NCBI GenBank assembly: GCA_030429495.1 | Contig: JAUIFH010000003.1 | Location: 248,001-312,000 of the forward strand | Reading direction: 5' to 3' | Source: Alphaproteobacteria bacterium | GTDB taxonomy: Bacteria; Pseudomonadota; Alphaproteobacteria; Rhodobacterales; Rhodobacteraceae | DNA length: 64,000 nt | Shown: positions 46,212 to 56,474 of the stretch, piece by piece | How positions within the stretch are numbered: the first letter of the stretch is position 1 | How the letters are laid out: the number at the start of each line of letters is the position of its first letter | Notes under the pieces: generated by a model | What the model was told of the DNA's origin: nothing | The model's database searches: none | Seen by the model: only the letters and a program-made list of their open reading frames with translations | Position numbers and translations under genes: made by a program

Positions 46212-47290
46212 CAGGCGGCCCTTTCCTTGTCGCTCGCGATCCAGCCGTCGCGGTAAAGCCGGGTCTGGTCGGGGCGGAAGCTGAGATGCACCGCCTCGCC
46301 CTGCCCCGGCGCGGCCCCTTCGACGACGGCGTTGATCTTCGTCGTCCCGGCCATCGCCTCGACGACCGAATGGCGGCCAAGGTCCATGACCTTGCGCACG
46401 GTCGCGGGCAGGCCCGTCGCGGAAAGCGTCACGAATTCCGGGCGCACGCCGATTTCGTGCCGTCCGCTTCCCGGCGCGATGGCCCCTTCCAGTGCGACGT
46501 GCTCACCGTTGAAGTAGGCCGCCCCGTCCTTCACCTCGGCCGGCAGCACGTTCATGCCGGGCGAGCCGATGAAATGGCCGACGAAGGTATGGGCGGGCCT
46601 TTCGAAAAGGTCGACCGGCGTTCCGATCTGCACCACCTCACCGTCCTGCATCACCACGACCTGATCGGCGAAGGTCAGCGCCTCGGTCTGGTCGTGGGTG
46701 ACGTAGATCATCGTCACCTTCACCTTCTGGTGCAGCTCCTTCAGCTTCGACCGCAGCTTCCATTTCAGATGCGGGTCGATCACAGTCAGCGGCTCATCGA
46801 ACATGATGACGTTGACGTCGTCGCGGACAAGGCCGCGCCCCATGGAAATCTTCTGCTTGTTGTCGGGCGAAAGGTTCGCCGCGCGGGTGCCGAGCATCTC
46901 GGTCACCTCAAGAATCGCCGCGATCTCCTCGACCCGCGCCTTCACGCGGCCCTCATCGACGCCCCGGTTGCGCAAGGGGAAGGCGAGGTTGTCGTAGACA
47001 GTCATCGTGTCGTAGATCACAGGGAACTGGAAAACCTGCGCGATGTTGCGCCTGTCGGGCGGAAGGCCCGTCACGTCGGTGCCGTCGAAAAGGATGCGCC
47101 CCTCGGACGGGATCAGAAGGCCCGAGATGATGTTCAGAAGCGTGGACTTGCCGCAGCCGGACGGCCCCAGAAGCGCATAGGCGCCGCCATCCTGCCAGTC
47201 GAGGTTGATTTCCTTCAGCGCATAGTCCGACGCCCCCCTTGGGTCGGGCATGTAGCTGTGGCGAAGCTTGTCGAGGGTGATCTTGGCCAT
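46211..47290 (-). CDS. glpT: Glycerol ABC transporter ATPase GlpT, degenerate signature motif
   Basis: 359 residues. Walker A GPSGCGKS at 42-49, Walker B MFDEP near 163-167 and the H-loop His199 (YVTHDQTEA) are intact. The ABC signature, normally LSGGQ, is LSPDNKQ at 140-146. A C-terminal TOBE-like regulatory region follows from about residue 240. It pairs with GlpS, whose signature is normal but whose H-loop His is replaced. Together they would give one canonical and one degenerate ATP site. It begins nine bases after glpS and overlaps glpP. Confidence 0.88.
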   Translation of the reverse strand: MAKITLDKLRHSYMPDPRGASDYALKEINLDWQDGGAYALLGPSGCGKSTLLNIISGLLIPSEGRILFDGTDVTGLPPDRRNIAQVFQFPVIYDTMTVYDNLAFPLRNRGVDEGRVKARVEEIAAILEVTEMLGTRAANLSPDNKQKISMGRGLVRDDVNVIMFDEPLTVIDPHLKWKLRSKLKELHQKVKVTMIYVTHDQTEALTFADQVVVMQDGEVVQIGTPVDLFERPAHTFVGHFIGSPGMNVLPAEVKDGAAYFNGEHVALEGAIAPGSGRHEIGVRPEFVTLSATGLPATVRKVMDLGRHSVVEAMAGTTKINAVVEGAAPGQGEAVHLSFRPDQTRLYRDGWIASDKERAA

Positions 47291-47299
47291 GTGTGTTCC

Positions 47300-48364
47300 T
47301 CAGGCGACAAGCGCGCCGTCGGGCGCGAAGTAGAAGCAATGGGCGGGGTCCATGAAGAACTGGTGATCCTCGCCCACCCGGTAGGGATGGACCCCGGGCG
47401 CGAGCGAGACCCAGGTGTCGGTCCCCATGCGGAAATGCGCGGTGGATTCCGAACCCGAAAGTTCCGTGATCTGCACCACCCCCGTCATCGGCACATGGGC
47501 GTCATGCGAGCGGACGGGCGAGACGTAGTTGGGCCGCACGGCCACCGTATAGGCGCCATCGCGCAGCCCCGCCGCCGTGCCGGTCACCGACCAGCCGACG
47601 CCGTGGCCCAGCTCCATCCGGTCGCCGGTCTTGGTGACGGGGGCGGAATTGATCGGCGGGTCGGAAAAGACGCGGGCCGAGGTCAGCGTGTTGGGCTTGC
47701 GGTAAATCTCGGCTGTGGGCCCGAACTGGGTGACATGGCCGTCCTGCATCAGCGCGGTCTTGCCGCCCAGCATCAGCGCCTCTGCCGGCTCAGAGGTCGC
47801 ATAGACGACGATCGCGCCGCGCCCGGCGAAGAGGTCCGGCAACTGGTCGCGCAGTTCCTCGCGCAGCTTGTAGTCGAGGTTGGCCAAGGGTTCGTCGAGG
47901 AAGACGGCGGTTGATTCCTTGGCGATGGCACGCGCCAGTGCCGTCCTCTGCTGCTGACCGCCCGACAGTTCGTGTGGGCGGCGCTGGAGCATGGGGCGAA
48001 GTTGAAGCACATCGGCCGCCGCCTCCACCCGCCCCTGAATCTCGGACTTCGCCATCCCCGCGACCCGCAAGGGAGAGGCGATGTTGTCGAAGACGGTCAT
48101 ATGCGGGTAGTTCACGAAGAACTGATGGACGAGGCTGATGTTGCGCTTCTGGGGCGACATCCCCGTCACGTCCTGCCCGTCCATCAGGATCTGCCCCGAG
48201 GCGACCCGGTCGAGCCCGGCCATCAGCTTGATGAGAGAGGTCTTGCCCGATCCCGTCTCGCCCAGAAGGACGTTGAACCGCCCCGGTTCAAGCGCAAGCG
48301 ACGTTTCCTTGATATGCGTCACCTGCCCCACGCGCTTGGTGACGGCCTTCAGTTCCAGCGCCAT
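47300..48364 (-). CDS. glpS: Glycerol ABC transporter ATPase GlpS, H-loop histidine replaced
   Basis: 354 residues. Walker A GETGSGKT at 35-42, signature LSGGQQQR at 133-140 and Walker B VFLDEP at 154-159 are intact. The switch (H-loop) position reads YATSEPAEA, with Ser191 instead of His. A TOBE-like C-terminal part follows. It lies after glpV behind two GC-rich hairpins. Partner of GlpT. Two different ATPase genes are characteristic of this glycerol importer type. Confidence 0.88.
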   Translation of the reverse strand: MALELKAVTKRVGQVTHIKETSLALEPGRFNVLLGETGSGKTSLIKLMAGLDRVASGQILMDGQDVTGMSPQKRNISLVHQFFVNYPHMTVFDNIASPLRVAGMAKSEIQGRVEAAADVLQLRPMLQRRPHELSGGQQQRTALARAIAKESTAVFLDEPLANLDYKLREELRDQLPDLFAGRGAIVVYATSEPAEALMLGGKTALMQDGHVTQFGPTAEIYRKPNTLTSARVFSDPPINSAPVTKTGDRMELGHGVGWSVTGTAAGLRDGAYTVAVRPNYVSPVRSHDAHVPMTGVVQITELSGSESTAHFRMGTDTWVSLAPGVHPYRVGEDHQFFMDPAHCFYFAPDGALVA

Positions 48365-48403
48365 GTCCCCTCCCCGGAGTTTTCTTGTTTTTTGGCTGGA
48401 GGA

Positions 48404-48451
48404 CCGGCGCAGCGCGCCGGCCCCTGCCCGCCCGGATCTGGCCCGGGCGGG
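48404..48451 (-). other. Tandem GC-rich stem-loops between glpV and glpS
   Basis: On the minus strand the first hairpin is 48451-48427 (9-bp stem CCCGCCCGG/CCGGGCGGG, 7-base loop). The second is 48420-48404 (7-bp stem CCGGCGC/GCGCCGG, loop of three). They lie 17 bases after the glpV stop. No T-tract follows. They probably favour accumulation of binding-protein mRNA over the rest of the operon. Confidence 0.6.
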
Positions 48452-48468
48452 ACCATGTGGTCAGAGCC

Positions 48469-50208
<1,740 letters not shown>

Positions 50209-50232
50209 CCTGTCTCCTCCCTGAGATTATGA

Positions 50233-50252
50233 GAGCCAGCAGAAACTGGCTC
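50233..50252 (-). other. Stem-loop in the glpV leader
   Basis: GAGCCAG-CAGAAA-CTGGCTC is a perfect 7-bp stem with a 6-base loop, about 25 bases before the glpV ATG and downstream of the candidate promoter. It could be an operator half-site pair or a 5' mRNA structure near the ribosome-binding site. Confidence 0.45.
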
Positions 50253-50256
50253 ATCG

Positions 50257-50286
50257 ATACTGGGCACAAGAGTTGGCACCTGTCAA
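50257..50286 (-). promoter_or_regulatory. Candidate promoter of the glp operon
   Basis: Minus-strand TTGACA (50286-50281) matches the -35 consensus perfectly. CAGTAT (50262-50257) lies 18 bp on as a weak -10. Transcription would start close to the hairpin at 50233-50252. Confidence 0.35.
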
Positions 50287-50565
50287 ACTAAAACATTAGT
50301 AGAAACAGGAATGCCTTCTAATTAACTGTCATCATTAACTTAAATTTAAGAATCCGGTTCATTTCAAACGGCTCTGAGCGGCAACGCAATCGAACCAATT
50401 CCGCCGGCGCCATGCCGGCGCTTCATCATTCCGTCACGGCACATTCCAGGATGAAACAGCCGGCGGTTGAACCCCCGCCTCAATACCGCCGCTTTTGGGG
50501 CAAATTGTGGCCACCTCCCCATGTGCAGGTGGTCTCCGGGGAAAACACTCACGGTCAGACTGCCA

Positions 50566-51216
50566 ATGACCCTTACAGATATATTCGATAATCGGCGGGT
50601 CCGGACGGGCCGCCGCACCGGGGGCCACCGCGCCTTTCTGCCGGCGGCGGTTATCGCGCTTGCCGCGGCACTCACGCCGGTTGCAGCGCTTTCTTCGGAC
50701 TCGACGCATCTTGTCGCACGTAAGCCGATCGCCGCGCCTCCGGGCGCCGGAACGCTTTGCGCGCGCTACGGTTGGGCCTGCGCACGCAGTAATCGCCCGT
50801 CCGTCGCCCCGGCGGCCGCGCTGAAGGTCGCGCAGAAAGTGAACAGCTCGGTAAACGCCCGGGTGCGGCCCCTGTCGGATCGTCGCCAGTACGGGACAGA
50901 GGAGGTCTGGGACCTCCCCACCCGGCGCGGCGGCGATTGCGAGGATTTCGTGCTGCTGAAGAAAAAACAGCTTGTCGAGGCCGGCCTGCCGCCGCAGGAC
51001 CTGCTGATCGCTACCGTCCTTGACCGCAACCGGGGAGCGCATGCCGTTCTTGTCCTGCGGACTGAACGGGGGGACTTCGTGCTCGACAACCTGCGCAACC
51101 GGGTCACCACATGGCAGGAAACCGGTTATAGCTTCCTGAGGATGCAGAACCCGCGCCGACCGGAAGCCTGGGACGCCATCCTCGCCGGGGGCATCTTCGG
51201 GACCGGCCGGTCCTGA
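50566..51216 (+). CDS. Transglutaminase-like cysteine peptidase (BTLCP, peptidase C93 family)
   Basis: 216 residues. A basic N-terminus and hydrophobic stretch (RAFLPAAVIALAAALTPVAA) indicate export or membrane anchoring. The catalytic triad is visible: Cys in RRGGDCEDFVLLKK, His in NRGAHAVLVLRT, Asp in DFVLDNLRN. Family members include LapG, which clips surface adhesins. No LapD-like or adhesin gene is seen here, so the target is open. ATG 50566 is chosen because it starts just before the signal sequence; the frame is open further upstream into the glp promoter region. Confidence 0.82.
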   Translation: MTLTDIFDNRRVRTGRRTGGHRAFLPAAVIALAAALTPVAALSSDSTHLVARKPIAAPPGAGTLCARYGWACARSNRPSVAPAAALKVAQKVNSSVNARVRPLSDRRQYGTEEVWDLPTRRGGDCEDFVLLKKKQLVEAGLPPQDLLIATVLDRNRGAHAVLVLRTERGDFVLDNLRNRVTTWQETGYSFLRMQNPRRPEAWDAILAGGIFGTGRS

Positions 51217-51232
51217 AGGTGATCACCGCCGG

Positions 51233-51592
51233 TCAGTAGCCGCCACCCGTCTCGCCGCCACCTCTGCCGCCGCCATCCGAGGGACGCCGGTCCTCGTCCG
51301 GACCGGTGCGTCCAGGCGCTGGCGACACCGTCGATGTCGCACCATCGGCAAGAACCGCACCGACTGCCGGACAGACATCAAGTGTGTAAGCGAGAATTTC
51401 CGGGAACTCGGCACGACGCTGAATCCGGCGGATTTCGCGGCGGGTGAATTCCGTGCGGTCGCACAGCTTGTCAACCTGATCGCCTATTCCACCCGAGGCA
51501 GCCGGAGCCGCCAGCGCGCTTCCGGCGACGGCCATGGCGGCCAGTCCGGCCGTCGTGAAAAGAGTCCGCCGGACGAAGGTCATTCTGCTCAT
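51233..51592 (-). CDS. Small secreted protein of unknown function
   Basis: 119 residues. GGAGGATAAA lies directly before the ATG at 51592. A signal peptide is clear (MTFVRRTLFTTAGLAAMAVA ending SALAAPA). The mature part has two cysteines (VDKLCDRTEFTR and YTLDVCPAVGAV) separated by about 30 residues, then a low-complexity Gly/Arg/Asp tail ending GGGETGGGY. It is convergent with the cysteine-peptidase gene. I do not recognise a family. Confidence 0.7.
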   Translation of the reverse strand: MSRMTFVRRTLFTTAGLAAMAVAGSALAAPAASGGIGDQVDKLCDRTEFTRREIRRIQRRAEFPEILAYTLDVCPAVGAVLADGATSTVSPAPGRTGPDEDRRPSDGGGRGGGETGGGY

Positions 51593-51852
51593 TTTATCCT
51601 CCGTTGCCGCGCACCGCGTGCCCACCACCAGGCAACGAAACCGTGCGCGTGATACCTTGACGCGCCCGCTCGGGTCGAAAGTCAACACTCGGTACCGGTT
51701 TCAGCCGGGCAACCATTTTCGTTTCCCTAACCATGACAATCAGGCAACAAAAATGGCTACTGTCCGTTGAGCCGCTTCCCCTGCGTCAACTACGGCGTGT
51801 TTTGCAATATCGGATGCAGGGACGCAGGCACGGCCATTCCGACCCGCCAAGG

Positions 51853-51871
51853 ATCACCCTTTACGGGTGAT
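51853..51871 (-). terminator. Stem-loop at the 3' end of the GT2 gene
   Basis: ATCACCC-TTTAC-GGGTGAT is a perfect 7-bp stem overlapping the last codons and stop of the glycosyltransferase. There is no long T-tract after it on the minus strand, so it may be an mRNA 3' stabiliser rather than a strong terminator. Confidence 0.4.
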
Positions 51872-52795
51872 AAAGCCGGCAACTTCGCCAACCGCCCACG
51901 CCGTGCTCAGGATCATTACAAAGGGCAGTGCGCGCAGATATCGTGCCCCGCGCCCTTTCGATACCTGTATACGGTAGTGCCGTAGCCAAAGCACCGGAGC
52001 GATCAGGGGGCTTACCATGATCAGGGCAAGGCGCTTCGCAGGGCCAAGATCGCGCACACGGATCGCGCCGAACAGTCGCCCCCAGCCGAACCGTTCCGCC
52101 AGAACCCGGCGAAGCGAGAGCGGCGGGCGGCGGTGCAGCACAACCATCTCGTTCGAGAGCCAGAGCCGCTCGCCCTTGCCGATCAGATGCCAGTGCACGA
52201 CCGGCTCCTGATAGCGCTCCGACCAGAGCTGGCGCGTCTCTTCGATCGCGGCGCGGGAATAGCTGATGTTGACGTCCGAAACCCATTCTGCCGGCCCGCT
52301 CTCGAACGGGCGGGCGTAACGGCCGAAATCGAGGACATGAACCGCCCAGTTGAGCAGGCCCACCGGTTCCCGGCTGTCGATGGCGCCGCCGATGACATTG
52401 TTATCCAGCGTCGCGTGCAGCCGGATCACCGTGCGCGCCCAGTCCGCGCGCGGCTGGCCGCGATCCTCAAGGATCGCAATGATGTCGCCGGTTGCCGCTG
52501 CCAGACCGGCCGCGCGGCGGCGGTCGTAAAGCTCATGCTGCCCGGCATCGCTTTCGACCGGGTGTTCCGGCGCGATCCGGCCGAGCGGCAGAAAGGCGGC
52601 GTCGGGAAATTCCACAGCGAACCGCGCGATGTCGGCGACGCTGTCATCATACGGCACGATGACCTCAAGCGGCGGCGCGTCTTCCATCTCCGCGACGGCG
52701 CGCAGGAAATCGGCCACAAAATCGCCGCCCTCGACCACGGTCAGGATGATCGAGAGCTTCGGGTCGTTGCCCATCTCGCCGTCACCGGGTGCCAA
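51854..52795 (-). CDS. Glycosyltransferase family 2-like protein
   Basis: 313 residues from TTG 52795, which has GGGGAGG five bases upstream; ATG 52774 (MGNDPKLSIILT) is the alternative but has no nearby ribosome-binding site. The N-terminal half has GT-A features: LSIILTVVEGGDFVADFLRA, LEVIVPYDDS and ATGDIIAILEDRGQPRADW in place of a DxD loop. A C-terminal hydrophobic segment (LIMVSPLIAPVLWLRHY) and basic residues suggest membrane association. It follows the Gfo/Idh gene by 14 bp. Probably acts in surface polysaccharide synthesis; donor and acceptor unknown. Confidence 0.78.
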   Translation of the reverse strand: MAPGDGEMGNDPKLSIILTVVEGGDFVADFLRAVAEMEDAPPLEVIVPYDDSVADIARFAVEFPDAAFLPLGRIAPEHPVESDAGQHELYDRRRAAGLAAATGDIIAILEDRGQPRADWARTVIRLHATLDNNVIGGAIDSREPVGLLNWAVHVLDFGRYARPFESGPAEWVSDVNISYSRAAIEETRQLWSERYQEPVVHWHLIGKGERLWLSNEMVVLHRRPPLSLRRVLAERFGWGRLFGAIRVRDLGPAKRLALIMVSPLIAPVLWLRHYRIQVSKGRGARYLRALPFVMILSTAWAVGEVAGFITRKG

Positions 52796-52809
52796 GCCGC
52801 CCTCCCCGC

Positions 52810-53865
52810 TCAGACCCGCATCGGGCCGAGGTCTTCAAGCTCCACCGGCTGCCCGGTCCCGCCCGACCGCTTCACCGCGTCCGCGATCTCGATCGCGCGC
52901 AGGCCGGCATGGCCGTCGGCGATGCGCAGGCCGTCCGTCTTGCCCTCGACCAGCGCGAGGAAGTCCGACAATTCGTCGGCGAATGACAGAACGGCGGTCG
53001 TCTTCCACGATTTCAGCTTCTCGCGCACGGCGATGTCGAAATAGCGCTTCGTCGTCCGCCGCTGGGGGCTGCCGGGTCCGTCCATCACGATCAGGTCGTT
53101 GCGCATCGGTGCATAGGCCCCGCGCACCATACCCTTGGTGCCGAAGACCTCCACCTTGCTCATATAGCCGGTCCAGTCGTTCCACGTCGCCTGATAGACG
53201 GCCGAGACACCGGACGGCGCGGTCAGAACCGCCATCGCGTTGTCCTCAGAGCCTTCAACGCCCCAGACCTTGTTGGTGGCCACCCCGCTGACGCGCGTCA
53301 CCTCGCCCATCAGGTGTCGGCCGAGGTCGGACATGTGGATGCCGACATCCCACATCGCGCCGCCGCCGGAAAACGCCGACTTGTATTCCCAGTCATGGGT
53401 GAAGTTGGTCAGCCCCGCATGGCCGCCATAGATGCGGATATGGTCGATCTCTCCGATCTGGCCGGAGGAGACGACGTCCTTCACATACGCGAAGGACGGG
53501 TAATAGCGCATGTTGAAGCCCGCACCGATATGCCGGCCCGCCGCCTTCGCGGCGGCGACGATGCGGCGCGCGCCCTCGACCGTGTTCGAGAGCGGCTTTT
53601 CGGTCAGGACGTGAAGACCCGCCTTGAAGGCCGCGGCGCAAAGCTCCTCGCGGACATGGGAGGGGGTGGAGATCACCACGGCATCCATCTTCGTGCCGAG
53701 GAAGTCGTCCAGTGCGGTAAAGGCCGGCGCGCCGTGGGCGTTTTCCTTCGCCTTCTCAAGCGAGAGGTCCATCACGGCGGCGAGTTCGGTGCGCGGATTG
53801 GTGACGATCGTCTCGACCCGCATCTGTCCGATCTTGCCGGCAGCCCCGATCACGCCAATCCGCAT
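52810..53865 (-). CDS. Gfo/Idh/MocA family oxidoreductase
   Basis: 351 residues. The Rossmann domain starts MRIGVIGAAGKIGQMRVETI; the family EKP motif is LTEKPLSNTVEGARRI. The C-terminal sheet domain holds AMWDVGIHMSDLGRHLMGEV, with the His common in this family. AAGGTGGACGG precedes the ATG. It likely oxidises or reduces a sugar or nucleotide sugar with NAD(P). Its linkage to the GT2 gene, an epimerase and two GT4 genes points to polysaccharide precursor modification. The substrate cannot be assigned. Confidence 0.85.
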   Translation of the reverse strand: MRIGVIGAAGKIGQMRVETIVTNPRTELAAVMDLSLEKAKENAHGAPAFTALDDFLGTKMDAVVISTPSHVREELCAAAFKAGLHVLTEKPLSNTVEGARRIVAAAKAAGRHIGAGFNMRYYPSFAYVKDVVSSGQIGEIDHIRIYGGHAGLTNFTHDWEYKSAFSGGGAMWDVGIHMSDLGRHLMGEVTRVSGVATNKVWGVEGSEDNAMAVLTAPSGVSAVYQATWNDWTGYMSKVEVFGTKGMVRGAYAPMRNDLIVMDGPGSPQRRTTKRYFDIAVREKLKSWKTTAVLSFADELSDFLALVEGKTDGLRIADGHAGLRAIEIADAVKRSGGTGQPVELEDLGPMRV

Positions 53866-54026
53866 CCGTCCACCTTTCCGCGCGCGCCAACGCGCTTGAA
53901 TTCCAGAAAACCAATGCTCTGCCGCTACCATAGAGGCGAAAGCGAGGCCAGCACGACCTCTGCCCCACGCTTTCAATGGCGGCACCCTGTGGTTATTCTG
54001 CGGCGCGGCGGCAGAAGGGTGACGAT

Positions 54027-55088
54027 ATGGAAACAGATCTGATGGGGCGGCGTGTTTTCGTCACCGGCGCCACCGGGTTCATCGGCCGCCGGCTGGTCGC
54101 GGCACTGGTCAAGGTCGGCGCCGAGGTGGCGGTCCTGACCCGCAGCCGCGCTGGCTTGCACGGCCTGCCGCAAAGCGTGCGCGCGAAGATTGCGGGCCTC
54201 GGCGACGGACGGGCGCTGTCCGGCGCGCTTCAGGGGCAGGAGATCGTCTTCAACCTCGCCTACGACGTCCGGGCGAGCGCGGCGGAGAACCTGTCAGGTT
54301 TCGACGCACTGGTCGCGGCGGCGGAAGGCGCGGGCGTGAAGCGTATCGTCCATCTGAGTTCGATCGTTGTCTATGACGCATGGCCCGGCGGCGATTGCGA
54401 CGAGGCGGGCAGCATGGACCGGCCGGGCGGCGGCGGATACCGGCAGGCCAAGATCGCGATGGAGCGCCGCCTGATGGAAGGGCCGCTGCCGGCCGCGATC
54501 CTGCAACCGACCATCGTCTACGGGCCGGGTTCGGCGCTCTGGACTGACGGCTTCGCCCATGCACTGATCACCGGGGGCGTGGTGCTGCCGGAGCCGGAAG
54601 GGCTCTGCAACGGCGTGTTCGTCGACGACGTGGTGCGGGCCTGCCTCGCGGCGGCGACACTCGCGAGCCTCGGGCGCGAACGGTTCGTGATCTCCGGCCC
54701 GGAGCCCTTCGCATGGTCGGCGCTGCTGCGCGGCTACGGCGAAATCCTCGGCCGCGGCGAGGTCCGGATGGTGGCCCGGGCTGATCTGGAACGCGCGCTC
54801 GGCCCGAAGCCCGAAGACGGGGTGGAAATGCCGCCCCCCCTTGCCGCGCGGATCAGCGCGGTCGGGCGGCGGCTGATCGGGCACAGGCGGTTCGAGGCGA
54901 TGGTCCGGACGCTGAAACGGCGGCTCGGCAAGGGTGGCCTCCTTTATCCCGACCATCACCATCTTGAGGAATATTCCGGGCGCGGCATCTGCCGGATCGA
55001 CCATGCCCGCACGCGGCTGGGCTATGCGCCGGAATACGATCTGGCCAAGGGGCTCACGGCAAGCGCGGATTATCTGCGCGGTCTCTAG
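54027..55088 (+). CDS. NAD-dependent epimerase/dehydratase family protein
   Basis: 353 residues, extended SDR. The NAD loop is VFVTGATGFIGRRLVAAL; the catalytic Ser lies in HLSSIVVYDAWP and Tyr/Lys in GGYRQAKIAMERR (Y-x3-K). ATG 54027 follows AGAAGGGTGACG; a later ATG at 54042 is possible. It starts on the opposite strand from the Gfo/Idh gene and its stop overlaps that of the convergent GT4 gene inside CTAG. A role in nucleotide-sugar modification for the surrounding polysaccharide genes is inferred. Confidence 0.85.
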   Translation: METDLMGRRVFVTGATGFIGRRLVAALVKVGAEVAVLTRSRAGLHGLPQSVRAKIAGLGDGRALSGALQGQEIVFNLAYDVRASAAENLSGFDALVAAAEGAGVKRIVHLSSIVVYDAWPGGDCDEAGSMDRPGGGGYRQAKIAMERRLMEGPLPAAILQPTIVYGPGSALWTDGFAHALITGGVVLPEPEGLCNGVFVDDVVRACLAAATLASLGRERFVISGPEPFAWSALLRGYGEILGRGEVRMVARADLERALGPKPEDGVEMPPPLAARISAVGRRLIGHRRFEAMVRTLKRRLGKGGLLYPDHHHLEEYSGRGICRIDHARTRLGYAPEYDLAKGLTASADYLRGL

Positions 55089-56233
55089 CCGCCCTGCCCG
55101 GCCAGCGCGAAATAGGTCTTCTCGAACTGGGCATGGACCCAGTCGGGATCGAAGCGGTCGAGCTTCGACCTGGCGAGTGCGGCCGCCGACATTGCCGCCA
55201 GCACCTCGCCGTCACCCAGTATCCGGATGACCGCAGACCGGATCGCGTCGATATCGCCCACCGGAACCACCGCGCCGACCGTGTCGTCGATCAGTTCCAC
55301 GACACCGGAACAGGAGGCCGCGACGGCGGGGATACCGGCCTGAAACGCCTCCACGATGGAAAATGGCAGCGCCTCCCACCGCGAGGTCAGAAGGAAGAGG
55401 TCGGCGGCGCGCAGGTAGAGATGCGGCCGGGTGATGTGGCCGACGAAGTTGATTTGCCCCTCCACACCCGCCTCCCGCGCCCGGGTCTTCAGCTTGGCGG
55501 CATCCGGCCCGTCACCGGCCACGACAAACCGGTAACCCGGATGGTCGGGCACGATCCGCGCGACCGCGTCGATCAGGATGTCGATCCCCTTCTGGTGATG
55601 AAGCCGCGCCAGCGTGATCACCAGCCGCTCGCCATCGCCCAGAAGCTCCCGCCTGAGCGCGGCGACCGCTTCGGGTGCATCGTCCGGCGGCGGGTTGACG
55701 CCAAGGCCGAGGACCTTCAGCCGGTCCTCGGGCACGCCCCCGATGGTCGCAAGGTCACGCGCCGAACTGTGCGACGGCGTGATGACGAGGTCGGCCTTCC
55801 GGGCAATGCCCCCGAAGGCCGCGATGCGCGACGGCTCCGACCCGTGATAGGTCACGGCAAGGGGAATGCCGGTTCCGGCGCGCGCGAAGTTGGCGACAAG
55901 GGCCGGGGCGGATTCATGGGCATGGATCACGTCCACCCGGTTCTGTTTCAGCCAGCCGCGCAGCCCCCATGCCGCCCGCGCGGTCGAGAGCAGGCGGGAC
56001 GGAAGGCTGCCGCCCCCGTCGCTGGAGACGAACTTCGTCGGCAGGTCGAGGAAATCGCTTCCGGTATCCAGCCCCGGCCAGTCCGATGGCGTCCCACCCA
56101 ACGTCACGCGATGCCCGTGCGCACGCATCCAGGCGGAGAGAGAGAGCACGTGCCGCGTGATCCCGCCCTGCCCGAACTGGGTCTGCATTTCGAGAACGTG
56201 GAGGCGCCTGCCGGGCGCGCTGGTGCTGTCCAT
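55085..56233 (-). CDS. Glycosyltransferase family 4 protein
   Basis: 382 residues, GT-B fold. The N-terminal acceptor domain starts LHVLEMQTQFGQGGITRHVL with the glycine-rich loop; DVIHAHESAPALVANFARAG follows. The donor domain has VITLARLHHQKGIDILIDAV and the GT4 E-x7-E region SRWEALPFSIVEAFQAGIPA. ATG 56233 (MDSTSAPGRR) gives the usual start; open sequence upstream is not protein-like. It is divergent from the other GT4 gene. Sugar specificity is unknown. Confidence 0.88.
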   Translation of the reverse strand: MDSTSAPGRRLHVLEMQTQFGQGGITRHVLSLSAWMRAHGHRVTLGGTPSDWPGLDTGSDFLDLPTKFVSSDGGGSLPSRLLSTARAAWGLRGWLKQNRVDVIHAHESAPALVANFARAGTGIPLAVTYHGSEPSRIAAFGGIARKADLVITPSHSSARDLATIGGVPEDRLKVLGLGVNPPPDDAPEAVAALRRELLGDGERLVITLARLHHQKGIDILIDAVARIVPDHPGYRFVVAGDGPDAAKLKTRAREAGVEGQINFVGHITRPHLYLRAADLFLLTSRWEALPFSIVEAFQAGIPAVAASCSGVVELIDDTVGAVVPVGDIDAIRSAVIRILGDGEVLAAMSAAALARSKLDRFDPDWVHAQFEKTYFALAGQGG

Positions 56234-56474
56234 GTCGTCTAAATCACTCACAACAATCGCTTCTCTTCCATAACCTATGTCGAGCCGCGCCGCACCCGCT
56301 AGGGGCAGATCGGGCTTTCGCATCGCAAATCGGTGCGCAGGGGGAAACGAAGTGGCCGAACTGCAACCATTTTCCCGGCTGGTGGCAGAAGCGCGCGGAT
56401 GTGCGGCCACGGCCTTGGGGTTCGCCGCGAAATCCGACTAAAAAGGCCCGGCAGGAAACGGAGGCCGCCGGGCG

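Larger units (their letters stand above)
50209..50565. other. AT-rich divergent promoter region between glpV and the cysteine-peptidase gene
   Basis: The stretch about 50270-50360 is markedly AT-rich against the surrounding DNA and contains runs such as TTAACTTAAATTTAAG. It likely carries promoters in both directions. Apart from the promoter and hairpin listed separately, no gene or RNA is apparent. Confidence 0.5.
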
